From an uncultured Flavobacteriaceae bacterium (lineage in GTDB: Bacteria > Bacteroidota > Bacteroidia > Flavobacteriales > Flavobacteriaceae): DNA of 64,000 nucleotides. The stretch covers positions 248,001 through 312,000 of the forward strand of contig CAKUPQ010000001.1 in assembly GCA_934675205.1 (NCBI GenBank), read 5' to 3'. Positions 1 through 7,844 of this stretch are shown here, piece by piece; the first letter of the stretch is position 1, and each line of letters opens with the position of its first letter. Position numbers and translations under genes: made by a program. Below the pieces are notes generated by a model. That model did no database searches and was not told the DNA's origin. It saw only the letters and a program-made list of their open reading frames with translations.

Positions 1-186
1 CATCAACTCATTGCAGATATTCCGGTTTCGACTATGGAATGTGATGGAGCAGATGCAACAAGCGTAAATCTTGGGAGCAACTATCCGAACGGAATTTTCG
101 TAGCAATGAGCGACGAAAATGTTTTTCATATTTACGATTGGAATATCCTTCAAAAATGGATTGACGAAAATCCTATTCAGAAATAA
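1..186 (+). CDS. 3-phytase (beta-propeller phytase), C-terminal fragment
   Basis: The reading frame is open from base 1 and stops at TAA 184-186, giving the last 61 residues of a protein that starts upstream of the window. The residues DGADATSVNLG followed by YPNGIFVAMSDENVFHIYDW match the final blade of beta-propeller phytases, where the equivalent stretch normally reads roughly 'DGI..TN..LG..FP.GLFVAQDG'. Such enzymes are secreted, calcium-dependent phosphatases that release phosphate from phytate. The signal peptide and active-site residues lie outside the window, so activity cannot be judged. The stop codon lies inside the 3' end of the convergent DUF2807 gene (14-bp overlap). The family call rests on this C-terminal motif alone. 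Confidence 0.65.
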   Translation, partial: HQLIADIPVSTMECDGADATSVNLGSNYPNGIFVAMSDENVFHIYDWNILQKWIDENPIQK

Positions 187-928
187 CTAATTTTCCGGAA
201 TAATGTTCTTGCACCTCTATCACAGGAGGTGCATTTTTTATAATTACATTTCCGTTGCTGTAAATATTTCCTTCTATTTTTTCTATCGGATACAAAATCA
301 TATCGTTAGAACTTCTCTGAAAAAAATCAATGTAATTCACTTGAAAATGCTGTGCCTCAATACGAGGATTTCCTGCCCAAAACGCAACCCACATACTGTT
401 TGCATTTCCCGAAATTTTCAAATACGAAGCATCATTTGCATTGATTGACAAATGATTACACTGTATATCCAAATCAAATTCCGTAGCAACTCCCTCTCCA
501 AAAACGCCCGAAGAAAGCTCGATAACATCAAAATAAAGTGTCTGATTAGAATGAATTTTATACTGTGAAACAGAATAAATTCGAGTTAAATCCGTAAAAG
601 TTATGTAGGCTTTTACAGGGTTATAATTGTGAAACCAATTGCACGAAATGTTGTTTTTTATAACGAGTTCTCCGTCTGTAACCTCAAGCGAAATACCATT
701 AATCAGGTTTTCGCCTGTTTCGATTTCGACTTTTTGCTCTGTACTCTGAAAAAGAATAAGCTCGATTCCTCCTTCAATTTTTATCTTGTCAAAAGTCGGA
801 ATATCCTGAATTTCTCTCTTAATCACCTTTCCCGGTTTTTTGACACAATCGTTTGTGTTTTCGGAATCACACGAAAAAAGAGCATAGAAAAAAGAGCATA
901 GAAAAAAGAAGGTAAATAGTTTTTTCAT
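173..928 (-). CDS. DUF2807 (GIN-domain) lipoprotein
   Basis: 251 residues. The N-terminus is a lipoprotein signal (hydrophobic stretch ending ALFSC, Cys about residue 20), so the protein is probably anchored to the periplasmic or outer membrane. The rest has the alternating short-strand pattern of the DUF2807 'head GIN' fold: an opening like 'IPTFDKIKIEGGIELILFQS' and repeated polar/hydrophobic strands such as 'LSINANDASYLKISGN'. This family forms a right-handed beta-helix-like structure of unknown function and is abundant in Bacteroidetes. ATG at 926-928 is used because it gives the signal peptide directly and lies 18 nt downstream of a good TAnnTTTG box. Its 3' end overlaps the convergent phytase gene. 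Confidence 0.75.
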   Translation of the reverse strand: MKKLFTFFFLCSFFYALFSCDSENTNDCVKKPGKVIKREIQDIPTFDKIKIEGGIELILFQSTEQKVEIETGENLINGISLEVTDGELVIKNNISCNWFHNYNPVKAYITFTDLTRIYSVSQYKIHSNQTLYFDVIELSSGVFGEGVATEFDLDIQCNHLSINANDASYLKISGNANSMWVAFWAGNPRIEAQHFQVNYIDFFQRSSNDMILYPIEKIEGNIYSNGNVIIKNAPPVIEVQEHYSGKLVISE

Positions 929-946
929 CAGATTAAATCAAGTTTT

Positions 947-978
947 CAAATATAGAAATTTGTTAAACACCTCACAAT
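947..978 (-). promoter_or_regulatory. Bacteroidetes-type promoter for the DUF2807 gene
   Basis: On the minus strand, ATTG (975-978), a 20-nt spacer and TATATTTG (947-954) match the sigma-ABfr consensus TTTG-N19-TAnnTTTG. The -33 box lies inside the last codons of the upstream tex gene, so the lipoprotein has its own promoter despite following tex on the same strand. Confidence 0.6.
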
Positions 979-3095
979 ATCATCGAAAGCTGAATTCGTT
1001 TTCGAGCTACATCAACTTCTGTAACTTTTACTTTAATGTGTTGATGAAGTTTCACTACTTCGTTTACATCAGCAACATAACCTTCTTTGAGTTGAGAAAT
1101 ATGCACAAGTCCGCTTTCTTTGATTCCGATATCGACAAAACAACCAAAATTCGTAATATTATTCACGATTCCGTTTACGACCATTCCGATTTTCACATCG
1201 TTTATCGTTCTTAAATTCGGGTCGAATTCAAAAACTTTAGCTTCTTTCCGAGGGTCTAATCCGGGTTTTTCGAGTTCTTTTACGATGTCTTTTAAAGACA
1301 AGATTCCGATGTCATTTGTAATATATTTTTCAAGCGGAATGGCATTTATTTTTTCTTTATTTCCGATTAAGGATTTCAACGGAACTCCCAAATCTTTCGC
1401 CATTTTCTCTACAATCGGATAGGCTTCGGGGTGTACAGCCGAATTATCCAACGGATTTTCTGAATTGTGAATTTTTACGAAAGCTCCAGCTTGCAAAAAG
1501 GCTTTTTCTCCTAATCTCGGTACTTTTTTAAGTGCTGCCCTACTTGTAAAAGCTCCGTTTTCAGAACGATACGCTACAATATTTTCAGCCATTTTTTCTC
1601 CGATTCCCGACACATACGAAAGCAATGATTTACTTGCAGTATTGAGGTTTACTCCAACGGAATTCACACATCGGATAACTACGTTATCGAGTTCTTCTTT
1701 GAGTTTGGTTTGGTCCACATCGTGTTGATACTGCCCTACTCCGATTGATTTCGGGTCGATTTTCACCAATTCAGCCAAAGGGTCAGAAAGTCGTCTTCCG
1801 ATAGAAACCGCACCACGAACGGTTACGTCATAATTCGGAAATTCATCTCTGGCAATTTTCGAAGCAGAATAAACCGAAGCTCCTGCCTCACTTACCACAA
1901 AAACCTGAACAGGCTTGTCGAAAGCGATTTTTTTGACAAAAAATTCGGTTTCTCTTGAAGCCGTTCCGTTTCCGATGGCAATGGCTTCGATATTATAGGC
2001 ATTTGCCATTGAACGGACTTTTTTGATGGCTGTTGTCGTGTCGTTTTGAGGAGCGTGCGGAAAAATGGTTTCGTTATACAACAAATCTCCTTTTTCGTCC
2101 AAACAAACCACTTTACAACCCGTTCTGAATCCGGGGTCGATAGCCAAAATCCGTTTTTCTCCGAGTGGAGAAGAAAGCAATAACTGCTTTAAATTCTCTG
2201 CAAAAACTCCGATTGCTGTAACATCTGCTTTAGCTTTCGCTTCCTGTAAAACTTCGTTTGAAATAGCAGGTTCAAGCAATCTTTTGTAACTATCCGAAAT
2301 AGCTCTTTTCAGGTATTTTTTAGAATCGTTATTGTTTTTGATAATGTTATTTTCGATAAAATCAATCGCTTCTTCTTTTTCGATTTCGACATTCAACTTT
2401 ACAAATCCTTCAGATTCTGCCCGAAGCATAGCCAATAATCTGTGGGACGGCACTCGATTCAGAGCTTCATTCCAATCGAAATATTGTTCGAATTTCTGAG
2501 CTTTGTCTTCATCTTCAATCTTCTTTGCTTTTTTGGTCGAAACCACTGCTTTTCGCTGAAATAATCTTCTTAAATTCTTTCGGATATACACATTTTCGTT
2601 TATCCATTCTGCAATAATATCCTCTGCTCCCGAGATGGCTTCATCTTCGTTTTGTACTTTGTCATTCAAATATTTAGAAGCGATAAACTCAATATCGTCA
2701 GCATTTTGAGCCATAATGATTTTAGCCAAAGGTTCGAGTCCGTTTTCACGAGCTGTATCGGCTTTGGTTTTGCGTTTCTTTTTGTAAGGCAGATACAAAT
2801 CTTCCAATTCGTTCAAATCAAAACTCGATTCAATTTTGTTTTTCAAATCTGACGTCAGAGCATTCTGTTCTTCAATCGAATTTAAAATGGATTCTTTTCG
2901 CTTGACGATATTCTCAAACGAATTTTTGAGTTTTACGATTTGCTCGATAGCCACTTCGTCCAGATTTCCGGTTTTGTCTTTTCGATAACGGGCAATAAAC
3001 GGAATGGTGTGGTCTTCGGATAAAAGTTCTAAAACAGCAATAATACCCTTTTCAGGAAGTTGGGTTTGAGATTGGATATAAGATTGGATATTCAT
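972..3095 (-). CDS. tex: Tex family transcription accessory / RNA-binding protein
   Basis: 707 residues, the usual length for Tex. An all-helical Tex N-terminal region (about 1-300) is followed by a YqgF/RNase-H-like domain beginning 'ILAIDPGFRTGCKVV', a helix-hairpin-helix segment (LLSYVSGIGEKMAENIVAYR), and a C-terminal S1 domain (GMVVNGIVNNITNFGCFVDIG, then SGLVHISQL). Tex is a cytoplasmic nucleic-acid-binding protein linked to transcription fidelity and RNA metabolism. Nothing is truncated. The ATG at 3093-3095 is chosen because the N-terminus aligns with the family (Tex proteins begin within a few residues of a Q-rich helix). It is transcribed away from the divergent DUF2911 gene. Confidence 0.95.
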   Translation of the reverse strand: MNIQSYIQSQTQLPEKGIIAVLELLSEDHTIPFIARYRKDKTGNLDEVAIEQIVKLKNSFENIVKRKESILNSIEEQNALTSDLKNKIESSFDLNELEDLYLPYKKKRKTKADTARENGLEPLAKIIMAQNADDIEFIASKYLNDKVQNEDEAISGAEDIIAEWINENVYIRKNLRRLFQRKAVVSTKKAKKIEDEDKAQKFEQYFDWNEALNRVPSHRLLAMLRAESEGFVKLNVEIEKEEAIDFIENNIIKNNNDSKKYLKRAISDSYKRLLEPAISNEVLQEAKAKADVTAIGVFAENLKQLLLSSPLGEKRILAIDPGFRTGCKVVCLDEKGDLLYNETIFPHAPQNDTTTAIKKVRSMANAYNIEAIAIGNGTASRETEFFVKKIAFDKPVQVFVVSEAGASVYSASKIARDEFPNYDVTVRGAVSIGRRLSDPLAELVKIDPKSIGVGQYQHDVDQTKLKEELDNVVIRCVNSVGVNLNTASKSLLSYVSGIGEKMAENIVAYRSENGAFTSRAALKKVPRLGEKAFLQAGAFVKIHNSENPLDNSAVHPEAYPIVEKMAKDLGVPLKSLIGNKEKINAIPLEKYITNDIGILSLKDIVKELEKPGLDPRKEAKVFEFDPNLRTINDVKIGMVVNGIVNNITNFGCFVDIGIKESGLVHISQLKEGYVADVNEVVKLHQHIKVKVTEVDVARKRIQLSMIL

Positions 3096-3214
3096 TGAAA
3101 AAATCTAAAAAATTTAAACAGCGAAAATAACACTATTCCTATACATCTGCACACGAGTAAACAGGGATTTTCACATATTAACATTTATTTCTTCCGTTTT
3201 TAGTGATAAATTTC

Positions 3215-3222
3215 TACTTTTG
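3215..3222 (+). promoter_or_regulatory. -7 promoter element of the DUF2911 gene
   Basis: TACTTTTG is a perfect TAnnTTTG box 33 bp before the chosen start. The expected -33 position (about 3191-3196) carries only TTCCG, a weak match. Its position argues against translation starting at the in-frame upstream ATG at 3220, which lies inside the box. Confidence 0.5.
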
Positions 3223-3255
3223 ATAGCTAACAATGACAAATTAAATAAAACAACT

Positions 3256-4170
3256 ATGAAAAAAATTGCATGTATTGTAGGAATGATATTCTGTACAACT
3301 ATGACTATGGCACAAAAAAAAGGAAATCCTACAGCCCCACCAGCTACTGCTGAAAACACAACAGTACAACAGCAAAAACGGTCTTCAACTATTGGTGTCT
3401 CTCAAGATTTTACTATGCCTGTTGCAAGCCCAAAAGCAACTACTAAACAACAATTTTCAACCTCTAACATTGAGTTGGAATATTCTCGTCCGTCCGTAAA
3501 AGGAAGAAAAATATTCGGAGGAATGGTTGCATTCGGAAAACCTTGGAGAACAGGAGCAAATGCCATTACTAAAATTACTTTCGGAGAAGAAGTTATCTTC
3601 GGAGGACAACGAGTAGAGGCAGGAACGTATGCTCTTTATACCATTCCTAACCAAAAAAGCTGGACTGTACTTCTGAACACCAATCACAAAAGTTCGGGTC
3701 TGAACGACATTAACCACGAAGAAGATATTGCAAAAGTAGAAGTAAAACCTACGATTTTAAAAGAATCCGTGGAAACGTTTACTATCGAACTGAATAACAT
3801 TAGCAACACCAATGCTTCTTTGAACATCATTTGGGAAAACACAAAAGTTACTGTTCCGATTGTAGCAGATAACCACGAGAGAATTATTGCTTATCTTGAA
3901 GAAGCACTTCATGGAGACAGACCTCCTTACAGAGATGCTGCTTTTTATTTTGAAGAAACCGGACACGATTTAAAAAGAGCTATCGAATTTGCAGACAGAG
4001 CTTTAGAAGAAAACCCAAGAGCATTTTGGATTCATTCTCTCAAAGCACGTATTTTCAGTAAATTGGGAGATAAACAACAGGCTGTGAGAAGTGCCGAAAC
4101 AGCTGCTGAAATGACCCGAGGAACAGGATACGAAGAAGAATACAAAAAAAAGGTAGAGGATTACAGATAA
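3256..4170 (+). CDS. DUF2911 domain secreted protein with TPR-like C-terminus
   Basis: 304 residues from ATG 3256; an in-frame ATG at 3220 is rejected because it falls in the promoter and would bury the signal peptide. Residues 1-20 (MKKIACIVGMIFCTTMTMAQ) are a Sec signal peptide. After a low-complexity Pro/Thr/Gln linker the DUF2911 core appears, with the hallmark 'YSRPSVKGRKIFGGMVAFGKPWRTGANA' region (about 80-108) and beta-rich 'AGTYALYTIPNQKSWTVLLN'. The last about 80 residues are helical and TPR-like (ALEENPRAFWIHSLKARIFSKLGDKQQAV). DUF2911 proteins are Bacteroidetes-specific envelope proteins without an assigned activity. Confidence 0.8.
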   Translation: MKKIACIVGMIFCTTMTMAQKKGNPTAPPATAENTTVQQQKRSSTIGVSQDFTMPVASPKATTKQQFSTSNIELEYSRPSVKGRKIFGGMVAFGKPWRTGANAITKITFGEEVIFGGQRVEAGTYALYTIPNQKSWTVLLNTNHKSSGLNDINHEEDIAKVEVKPTILKESVETFTIELNNISNTNASLNIIWENTKVTVPIVADNHERIIAYLEEALHGDRPPYRDAAFYFEETGHDLKRAIEFADRALEENPRAFWIHSLKARIFSKLGDKQQAVRSAETAAEMTRGTGYEEEYKKKVEDYR

Positions 4171-4182
4171 TAAAATTCATAT

Positions 4183-4213
4183 AAAAAACACCTTGATTTT
4201 CAAGGTGTTTTTT
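4183..4213. terminator. Bidirectional intrinsic terminator
   Basis: AAAAAACACCTTG (4183-4195), a short loop and CAAGGTGTTTTTT (4201-4213) form a 13-bp stem with A and T runs on either side. It sits between the convergent DUF2911 gene and the 187-aa lipoprotein gene and can serve both strands. Confidence 0.8.
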
Positions 4214-4229
4214 GTGTTTTAATTACACA

Positions 4230-4793
4230 TTATTTTGCTAATAATTCCGAGATAATTTGTTTTCTTTCTTCTTTGGTAAGGATTTCATTACTCGGACGGG
4301 TTTCTTCCGATAAATCATAATGTAAAACTCTACCCGAATATTTCGTAGCCAAAGATTTCCCGTTAACCGTTGCAGAAGCCTCAAAAGTTATACTTTCTTC
4401 ATCTACATCTGTTACTTTAATACTTCCGTCAGATACAGAAGTTATATCGATAACCGCTCCATCAACTGTCAGTGAAAACACATTATTAAAAATACAATTA
4501 TTAGAAGCAGGAACTCCGTCAGTCAAGAATTCATAATCTACATAAGAACTTGAGGTTTCAATATCTTCTTCGTTTTCCCCAATAAAAGGGATTAAAGACC
4601 AAAACAACCCTTCGTCATATACTCCCCAAAGCACTAAAACGCAATTGTTTGGGGTTTGTGTTTTGTTGTCATACTTTGTGTACACATTAGGATTATTCCC
4701 TTCGTCAGAAGGATTTTTTCCTCCGTCATCATTGCTACAAGAAGTAACTGATAGCAAACTTAAAGTCGTAATAAATAAAAAAATCTTTTTCAT
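4230..4793 (-). CDS. Hypothetical lipoprotein
   Basis: 187 residues, not recognised. The N-terminus is a lipoprotein signal (LLSVTSC, Cys about residue 19) followed by an Asp/Asn/Gly-rich tether (SNDDGGKNPSDEGNN) typical of flavobacterial surface lipoproteins. The rest is a small beta-rich domain with a charged helical tail (ILTKEERKQIISELLAK). It resembles the lipocalin-like small lipoproteins of this phylum only in size and strand pattern, so no function is given. It has its own promoter and shares a bidirectional terminator with its convergent neighbour. Confidence 0.6.
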   Translation of the reverse strand: MKKIFLFITTLSLLSVTSCSNDDGGKNPSDEGNNPNVYTKYDNKTQTPNNCVLVLWGVYDEGLFWSLIPFIGENEEDIETSSSYVDYEFLTDGVPASNNCIFNNVFSLTVDGAVIDITSVSDGSIKVTDVDEESITFEASATVNGKSLATKYSGRVLHYDLSEETRPSNEILTKEERKQIISELLAK

Positions 4794-5111
4794 TTTTAAT
4801 TCTTTTTATGGTTAATACGGGGCAAAGTTATTCGGCAAAAACAAACAGAGCAATCCTCATTAATAAGGATTTTTATTAATTCTTTCTAAAGAAACTGATT
4901 TGAATACCTAATCAAAAATTTAAAAGAATAAATTATCTATATGTTTGTCAAAATAATTTTAAACCTTTTTTACCATGAATATGTTGTCTTAATTTATAGG
5001 GAATATTTTTTAAAATTTAGCAAATCAATAAAATCATTATAGTTTTATAATATAAAATATTATATATTCGCACTTTAACATTTTTTAAAAACCTCTAAAA
5101 ATCTTTTTACT
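4794..5111. other. Non-coding gap between divergent genes
   Basis: 318 bp without an ORF. Very AT-rich. It contains the divergent promoter of the lipoprotein gene (4823-4854, minus) and a TATATTCG box at 5063-5070 that is the likely -7 element of the 217-aa gene (no convincing -33 partner). No hairpin, RNA gene or repeat recognised. Confidence 0.5.
4823..4854 (-). promoter_or_regulatory. Promoter of the 187-aa lipoprotein gene
   Basis: On the minus strand ATTG (4851-4854), 20 nt, then TAACTTTG (4823-4830): a full match to the Bacteroidetes TTG-N19-20-TAnnTTTG promoter, 30 bp before the ATG. Confidence 0.6.
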
Positions 5112-5765
5112 ATGAAAAAACTTATACTTCTTCTATTATTTTTTATGCCTTTGTTGGGTTTAGCGAAGTTTTATAACGGAAAAATCGTTTACAACAATGG
5201 AAAAGTTTCAGAAGTCCAAGTCAATTTACCTTTAAAAGCCTCCAAGAAATCTATATCCGTAAAAATCAACAACAAAAAGGAATCTGTAAAAATTTCAGAT
5301 ATTAAATACTTAATAGTTACATCAAATAGTGGGGAAGATTTTGTTTTCAAAAGAGGAAAATTAAAGAGAGTTAATAAAGACGGAGAAATAAAATCAGCAT
5401 CACTTTTGGGAAAAGATGTAGATGGATTAACTCTTGTTGATAAAGTCTATGACGACATAATTGTATCTCTTGGTGCTCAACAATATACGATAAAAAAAGT
5501 AAAAGGAAAAGAAACTATGTATGCTGTTTCTGAATCAAATAGTGCAGGTGCATACGGATACGTTTTAAGCAAACCTGATGATGAAAATATTTACTTTTTC
5601 TTTAATTCCGCAGCAGAATTAAAAATTTCGCTTAAAAGAACCAAAGATATTCTTTTTTCTAAATGCCCCGAATTTGCTGAATCCATAAACTATAAAGAGC
5701 TTGATAAAAAACAGAGCTTTGTACATCAGATAGCAGAAGAATATAATAATTGTGTAAAAAAATAA
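5112..5765 (+). CDS. Hypothetical secreted protein
   Basis: 217 residues, not recognised. A clear Sec signal peptide (MKKLILLLLFFMPLLGLA) is followed by a beta-rich lysine-heavy domain beginning KFYNGKIVYNNGKVSEVQVN; this 'nG.i.y.nGk...v.v' opening is common in flavobacterial secreted proteins of unknown role. No lipobox Cys, no T9SS sorting tail and no catalytic motif. The next gene starts 10 bp after the stop, so the two are probably one transcript. AAAATCTTTTTACT precedes the ATG, with no SD, as is normal here. Confidence 0.6.
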   Translation: MKKLILLLLFFMPLLGLAKFYNGKIVYNNGKVSEVQVNLPLKASKKSISVKINNKKESVKISDIKYLIVTSNSGEDFVFKRGKLKRVNKDGEIKSASLLGKDVDGLTLVDKVYDDIIVSLGAQQYTIKKVKGKETMYAVSESNSAGAYGYVLSKPDDENIYFFFNSAAELKISLKRTKDILFSKCPEFAESINYKELDKKQSFVHQIAEEYNNCVKK

Positions 5766-5775
5766 CTATCATCTT

Positions 5776-6396
5776 ATGAAAAAAATCTTACTTACATTCG
5801 TTGCAATTATCGGAATATCAACTTTTTCACATTCACAATATTATGGAGGAGGAAATATTTGTTTAGATTGTTATTCAAGTATAGAAGTTGGAGGAATTTC
5901 TTCTTCTATTTCGGGATTAGACGGCACTAAATCTAAATTTGGATTTTATTTTGGGTATTATCAATTTAAAGATATTAGTGAGTCGTTTGCTTTTCGTTTC
6001 GGTTTTTCTTACAATAATCTTGGAGCAAAAATGGATAACTCCGATTTGTATAAAAATGACAAGTTGATTATGCACTCTATTAATATTCCGTTAAGTCTTC
6101 ATTATAATTATCAAAGAAAATATCAGGCTTTTGCAGGAGGAGAATTAGGAACTAATTTCTTTGGAAAGCTCCCAAATCTAAAGACAAGTAATGAACAATA
6201 TGATAATTTTGATTTTCACGAAAACTTTACTCTTTTTGATGCAAGTGTTTTTGTAGGAGTTGGTTATATAATTTCAGAAACGATTGATTTCAATTTAAAA
6301 TACAATCTTGGAGTAACCAATATTAGTGCTAAAGATGACAATGATTGGAAAAAGAGTTGGATTACTTTAAGTGTTGGTTATACATTCAGAGAATAA
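5776..6396 (+). CDS. Outer-membrane beta-barrel protein, hypothetical
   Basis: 206 residues. A Sec signal peptide (MKKILLTFVAIIGISTFSHSQ) is followed by alternating aromatic/polar strands (FGFYFGYYQF, FAFRFGFSYNNLG, INIPLSLHYNYQRKYQAFAGGELG) and a terminal strand 'WITLSVGYTFRE' ending near an aromatic residue. This is the pattern of the small PorT/OmpA-like 8-strand barrels of Bacteroidetes. It is probably co-transcribed with the secreted protein 10 bp upstream. Its downstream terminator was split by the IS4-family insertion. Function unknown. Confidence 0.65.
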   Translation: MKKILLTFVAIIGISTFSHSQYYGGGNICLDCYSSIEVGGISSSISGLDGTKSKFGFYFGYYQFKDISESFAFRFGFSYNNLGAKMDNSDLYKNDKLIMHSINIPLSLHYNYQRKYQAFAGGELGTNFFGKLPNLKTSNEQYDNFDFHENFTLFDASVFVGVGYIISETIDFNLKYNLGVTNISAKDDNDWKKSWITLSVGYTFRE

Positions 6397-6420
6397 TTTT
6401 TAAAATCGTGAATAAAAAAG

Positions 6421-6432
6421 GCTACAAATTGT
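6421..6432. repeat. Target-site duplication, left copy
   Basis: GCTACAAATTGT, repeated exactly at 7824-7835. Removing the IS plus one copy restores GGCTACAAATTGTAGCC flanked by A and T runs, i.e. a bidirectional terminator. A 12-bp duplication is typical of IS4-family elements. Confidence 0.9.
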
Positions 6433-6438
6433 AGTCGT

Positions 6439-6468
6439 GGTCGGAAGAAAAAATCTTCCGACCTTTTT
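6439..6468 (+). terminator. Inward-facing terminator at IS left end
   Basis: GGTCGGAAGA / TCTTCCGACC (10-bp stem, AAAAA loop) followed by TTTTT. Read on the plus strand it terminates transcription coming from the upstream barrel gene before it reaches the transposase. Confidence 0.7.
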
Positions 6469-6519
6469 ATTTTTAGACTACAAAAAAATCATTTAAACCA
6501 CTAATTATCAGTTATTTAA

Positions 6520-6551
6520 TTTGTTTTTATGGCTAAAGTTTTGTATCTTTA
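6520..6551 (+). promoter_or_regulatory. Transposase promoter
   Basis: TTTG (6520-6523), 20-nt spacer, TATCTTTA (6544-6551) fits the Bacteroidetes promoter with one mismatch in the -7 box. It lies inside the IS, 21 bp before the transposase ATG. Confidence 0.5.
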
Positions 6552-6571
6552 TACCTGATAATCAAACAACT

Positions 6572-7792
6572 ATGTCAGTTTTTAAAGACCATAAAATCTC
6601 TCTCAAACAGATTTTGGAATTTATTCCCGAAGCACTTTTAAGCCACCTCTCTGCCACTACCAAAGTGGATTATTACAGTAAAGTGCTTCACGGAAAGAAA
6701 ATGTTTTACCTTCTTTTATTCTGTATTTTTGATAATGAAAAATTAAGCCAAAGAACTATGGAAGACACTTTTAACAGCAGTGGATTCAAAGCATTGTTCG
6801 GATTGGGAGAAGAAGAAAAAGTACGCAGAAGTTCTATTTCGGAAAGACTCTCAAAAATTGATACCAACTATTTCAAAGAAATTTATGAGCAGATGTATGG
6901 AAGATTTTCTGAACTTTATTCAAAATCCGAAATCGAAAAATATAATCTGATAAGAGTTGATAGCACCATTGTTTCTGATACGTGTGCTAAACTCAAGGAA
7001 GGAATTGACCAAAAGAGTGGTAAAAAATTAGTAAAATTCAGTTTTTCATTTGATGGGATTTTACCTTCGGGAGTTGAAGTTTTTACAGGACAACAGTATT
7101 CTTCGGAAGAATCAGCACTTCCTGAAGCTATTCTCAAACAAGTGAAAAAAGAAGAACATCACGATAATATATATGTGATTGACAGGGGACTTCAATCTAC
7201 AAGGACGATGAAGGATTTTGAGGAAAAGTCCGTAAAGTTCATCATTCGCTCAAAGGAAAACCGAAAGTTTGAAGAAGTGGAATCTTTTCTAACTGCTGAA
7301 AATGAGCATCAAAAATGGGGTGATTGGCAAGTTTTAAAGGACAGTCAAGTAAATCTTTACACAGGAAAACCTATCCAAAACAAACGAGGGAAATTGCATT
7401 ATCGGGAAGAAAAAGTGGAAACCTGTTTCCGGTTGGTGGTCATCAAAAACGAAAAAACAAACAAAGAGTTTTGGTTTTTGACCAATGAATTTGAACTTTC
7501 GAGCAAAGAAATTGCCGACTATTACCGTAAACGTTGGGATATTGAAGTGTTTTTTAGATTCCTAAAGCAAGAACTCAACCTAAGTCATTTAGTATCAATG
7601 AACAAAAACGGAATTGAAGTGATGATTTATATGACGATGATTGCCTCGATGTTGCTTTTGATTTATAAAAAAGCAAATGATTTGGGGTACAAAACAGCAA
7701 AAAGACGTATTGCGATGGAACTTCGGGATATGATAACGGCTATTCTAATAATATTCGCAGGTGGTAATCCTGATAAAGTTTTTAAAACATAA
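6572..7792 (+). CDS. IS4-family DDE transposase
   Basis: 406 residues from ATG 6572; an in-frame ATG at 6521 would place the start over the promoter. The DDE residues are D130 (IRVDSTIVSDT), D204 (YVIDRGLQS) and E325 in the IS4 signature Y-x2-R-x3-E-x6-K, seen as YRKRWDIEVFFRFLK. The catalytic triad and signature are complete and there is no frameshift, so the enzyme is probably functional. It would cut and paste the surrounding element via the 18-bp terminal repeats. The N-terminal about 100 residues are probably the DNA-binding domain. Confidence 0.93.
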   Translation: MSVFKDHKISLKQILEFIPEALLSHLSATTKVDYYSKVLHGKKMFYLLLFCIFDNEKLSQRTMEDTFNSSGFKALFGLGEEEKVRRSSISERLSKIDTNYFKEIYEQMYGRFSELYSKSEIEKYNLIRVDSTIVSDTCAKLKEGIDQKSGKKLVKFSFSFDGILPSGVEVFTGQQYSSEESALPEAILKQVKKEEHHDNIYVIDRGLQSTRTMKDFEEKSVKFIIRSKENRKFEEVESFLTAENEHQKWGDWQVLKDSQVNLYTGKPIQNKRGKLHYREEKVETCFRLVVIKNEKTNKEFWFLTNEFELSSKEIADYYRKRWDIEVFFRFLKQELNLSHLVSMNKNGIEVMIYMTMIASMLLLIYKKANDLGYKTAKRRIAMELRDMITAILIIFAGGNPDKVFKT

Positions 7793-7817
7793 AAAATGGT
7801 CGGAATTTCTTCCGACC
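7790..7817 (-). terminator. Inward-facing terminator at IS right end
   Basis: On the minus strand GGTCGGAA (loop GAAA) TTCCGACC is followed by ATTTTTT. It stops transcription entering from hisS and probably replaces the T-tract that hisS lost when the IS inserted. Confidence 0.7.
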
Positions 7818-7823
7818 ACGACT

Positions 7824-7835
7824 GCTACAAATTGT
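7824..7835. repeat. Target-site duplication, right copy
   Basis: GCTACAAATTGT, identical to 6421-6432. With the bases that follow (AGCC and a T-run) it forms a shortened palindrome directly behind the hisS stop codon. Confidence 0.9.
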
Positions 7836-7844
7836 AGCCTTTTT

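Larger units (their letters stand above)
6433..7823 (+). mobile_element. Complete IS4-family insertion sequence, 1391 bp
   Basis: The ends are perfect 18-bp inverted repeats: AGTCGTGGTCGGAAGAAA at 6433-6450 and its complement at 7806-7823. The element is flanked by 12-bp direct repeats and carries one intact transposase gene. Each terminus also holds an inward-facing hairpin with a T-run (6439-6468 and 7790-7817) that would block transcription entering from neighbours. Intact ends, target duplication and ORF indicate a recent, potentially active insertion. It lies between the convergent beta-barrel gene and hisS. Confidence 0.92.
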
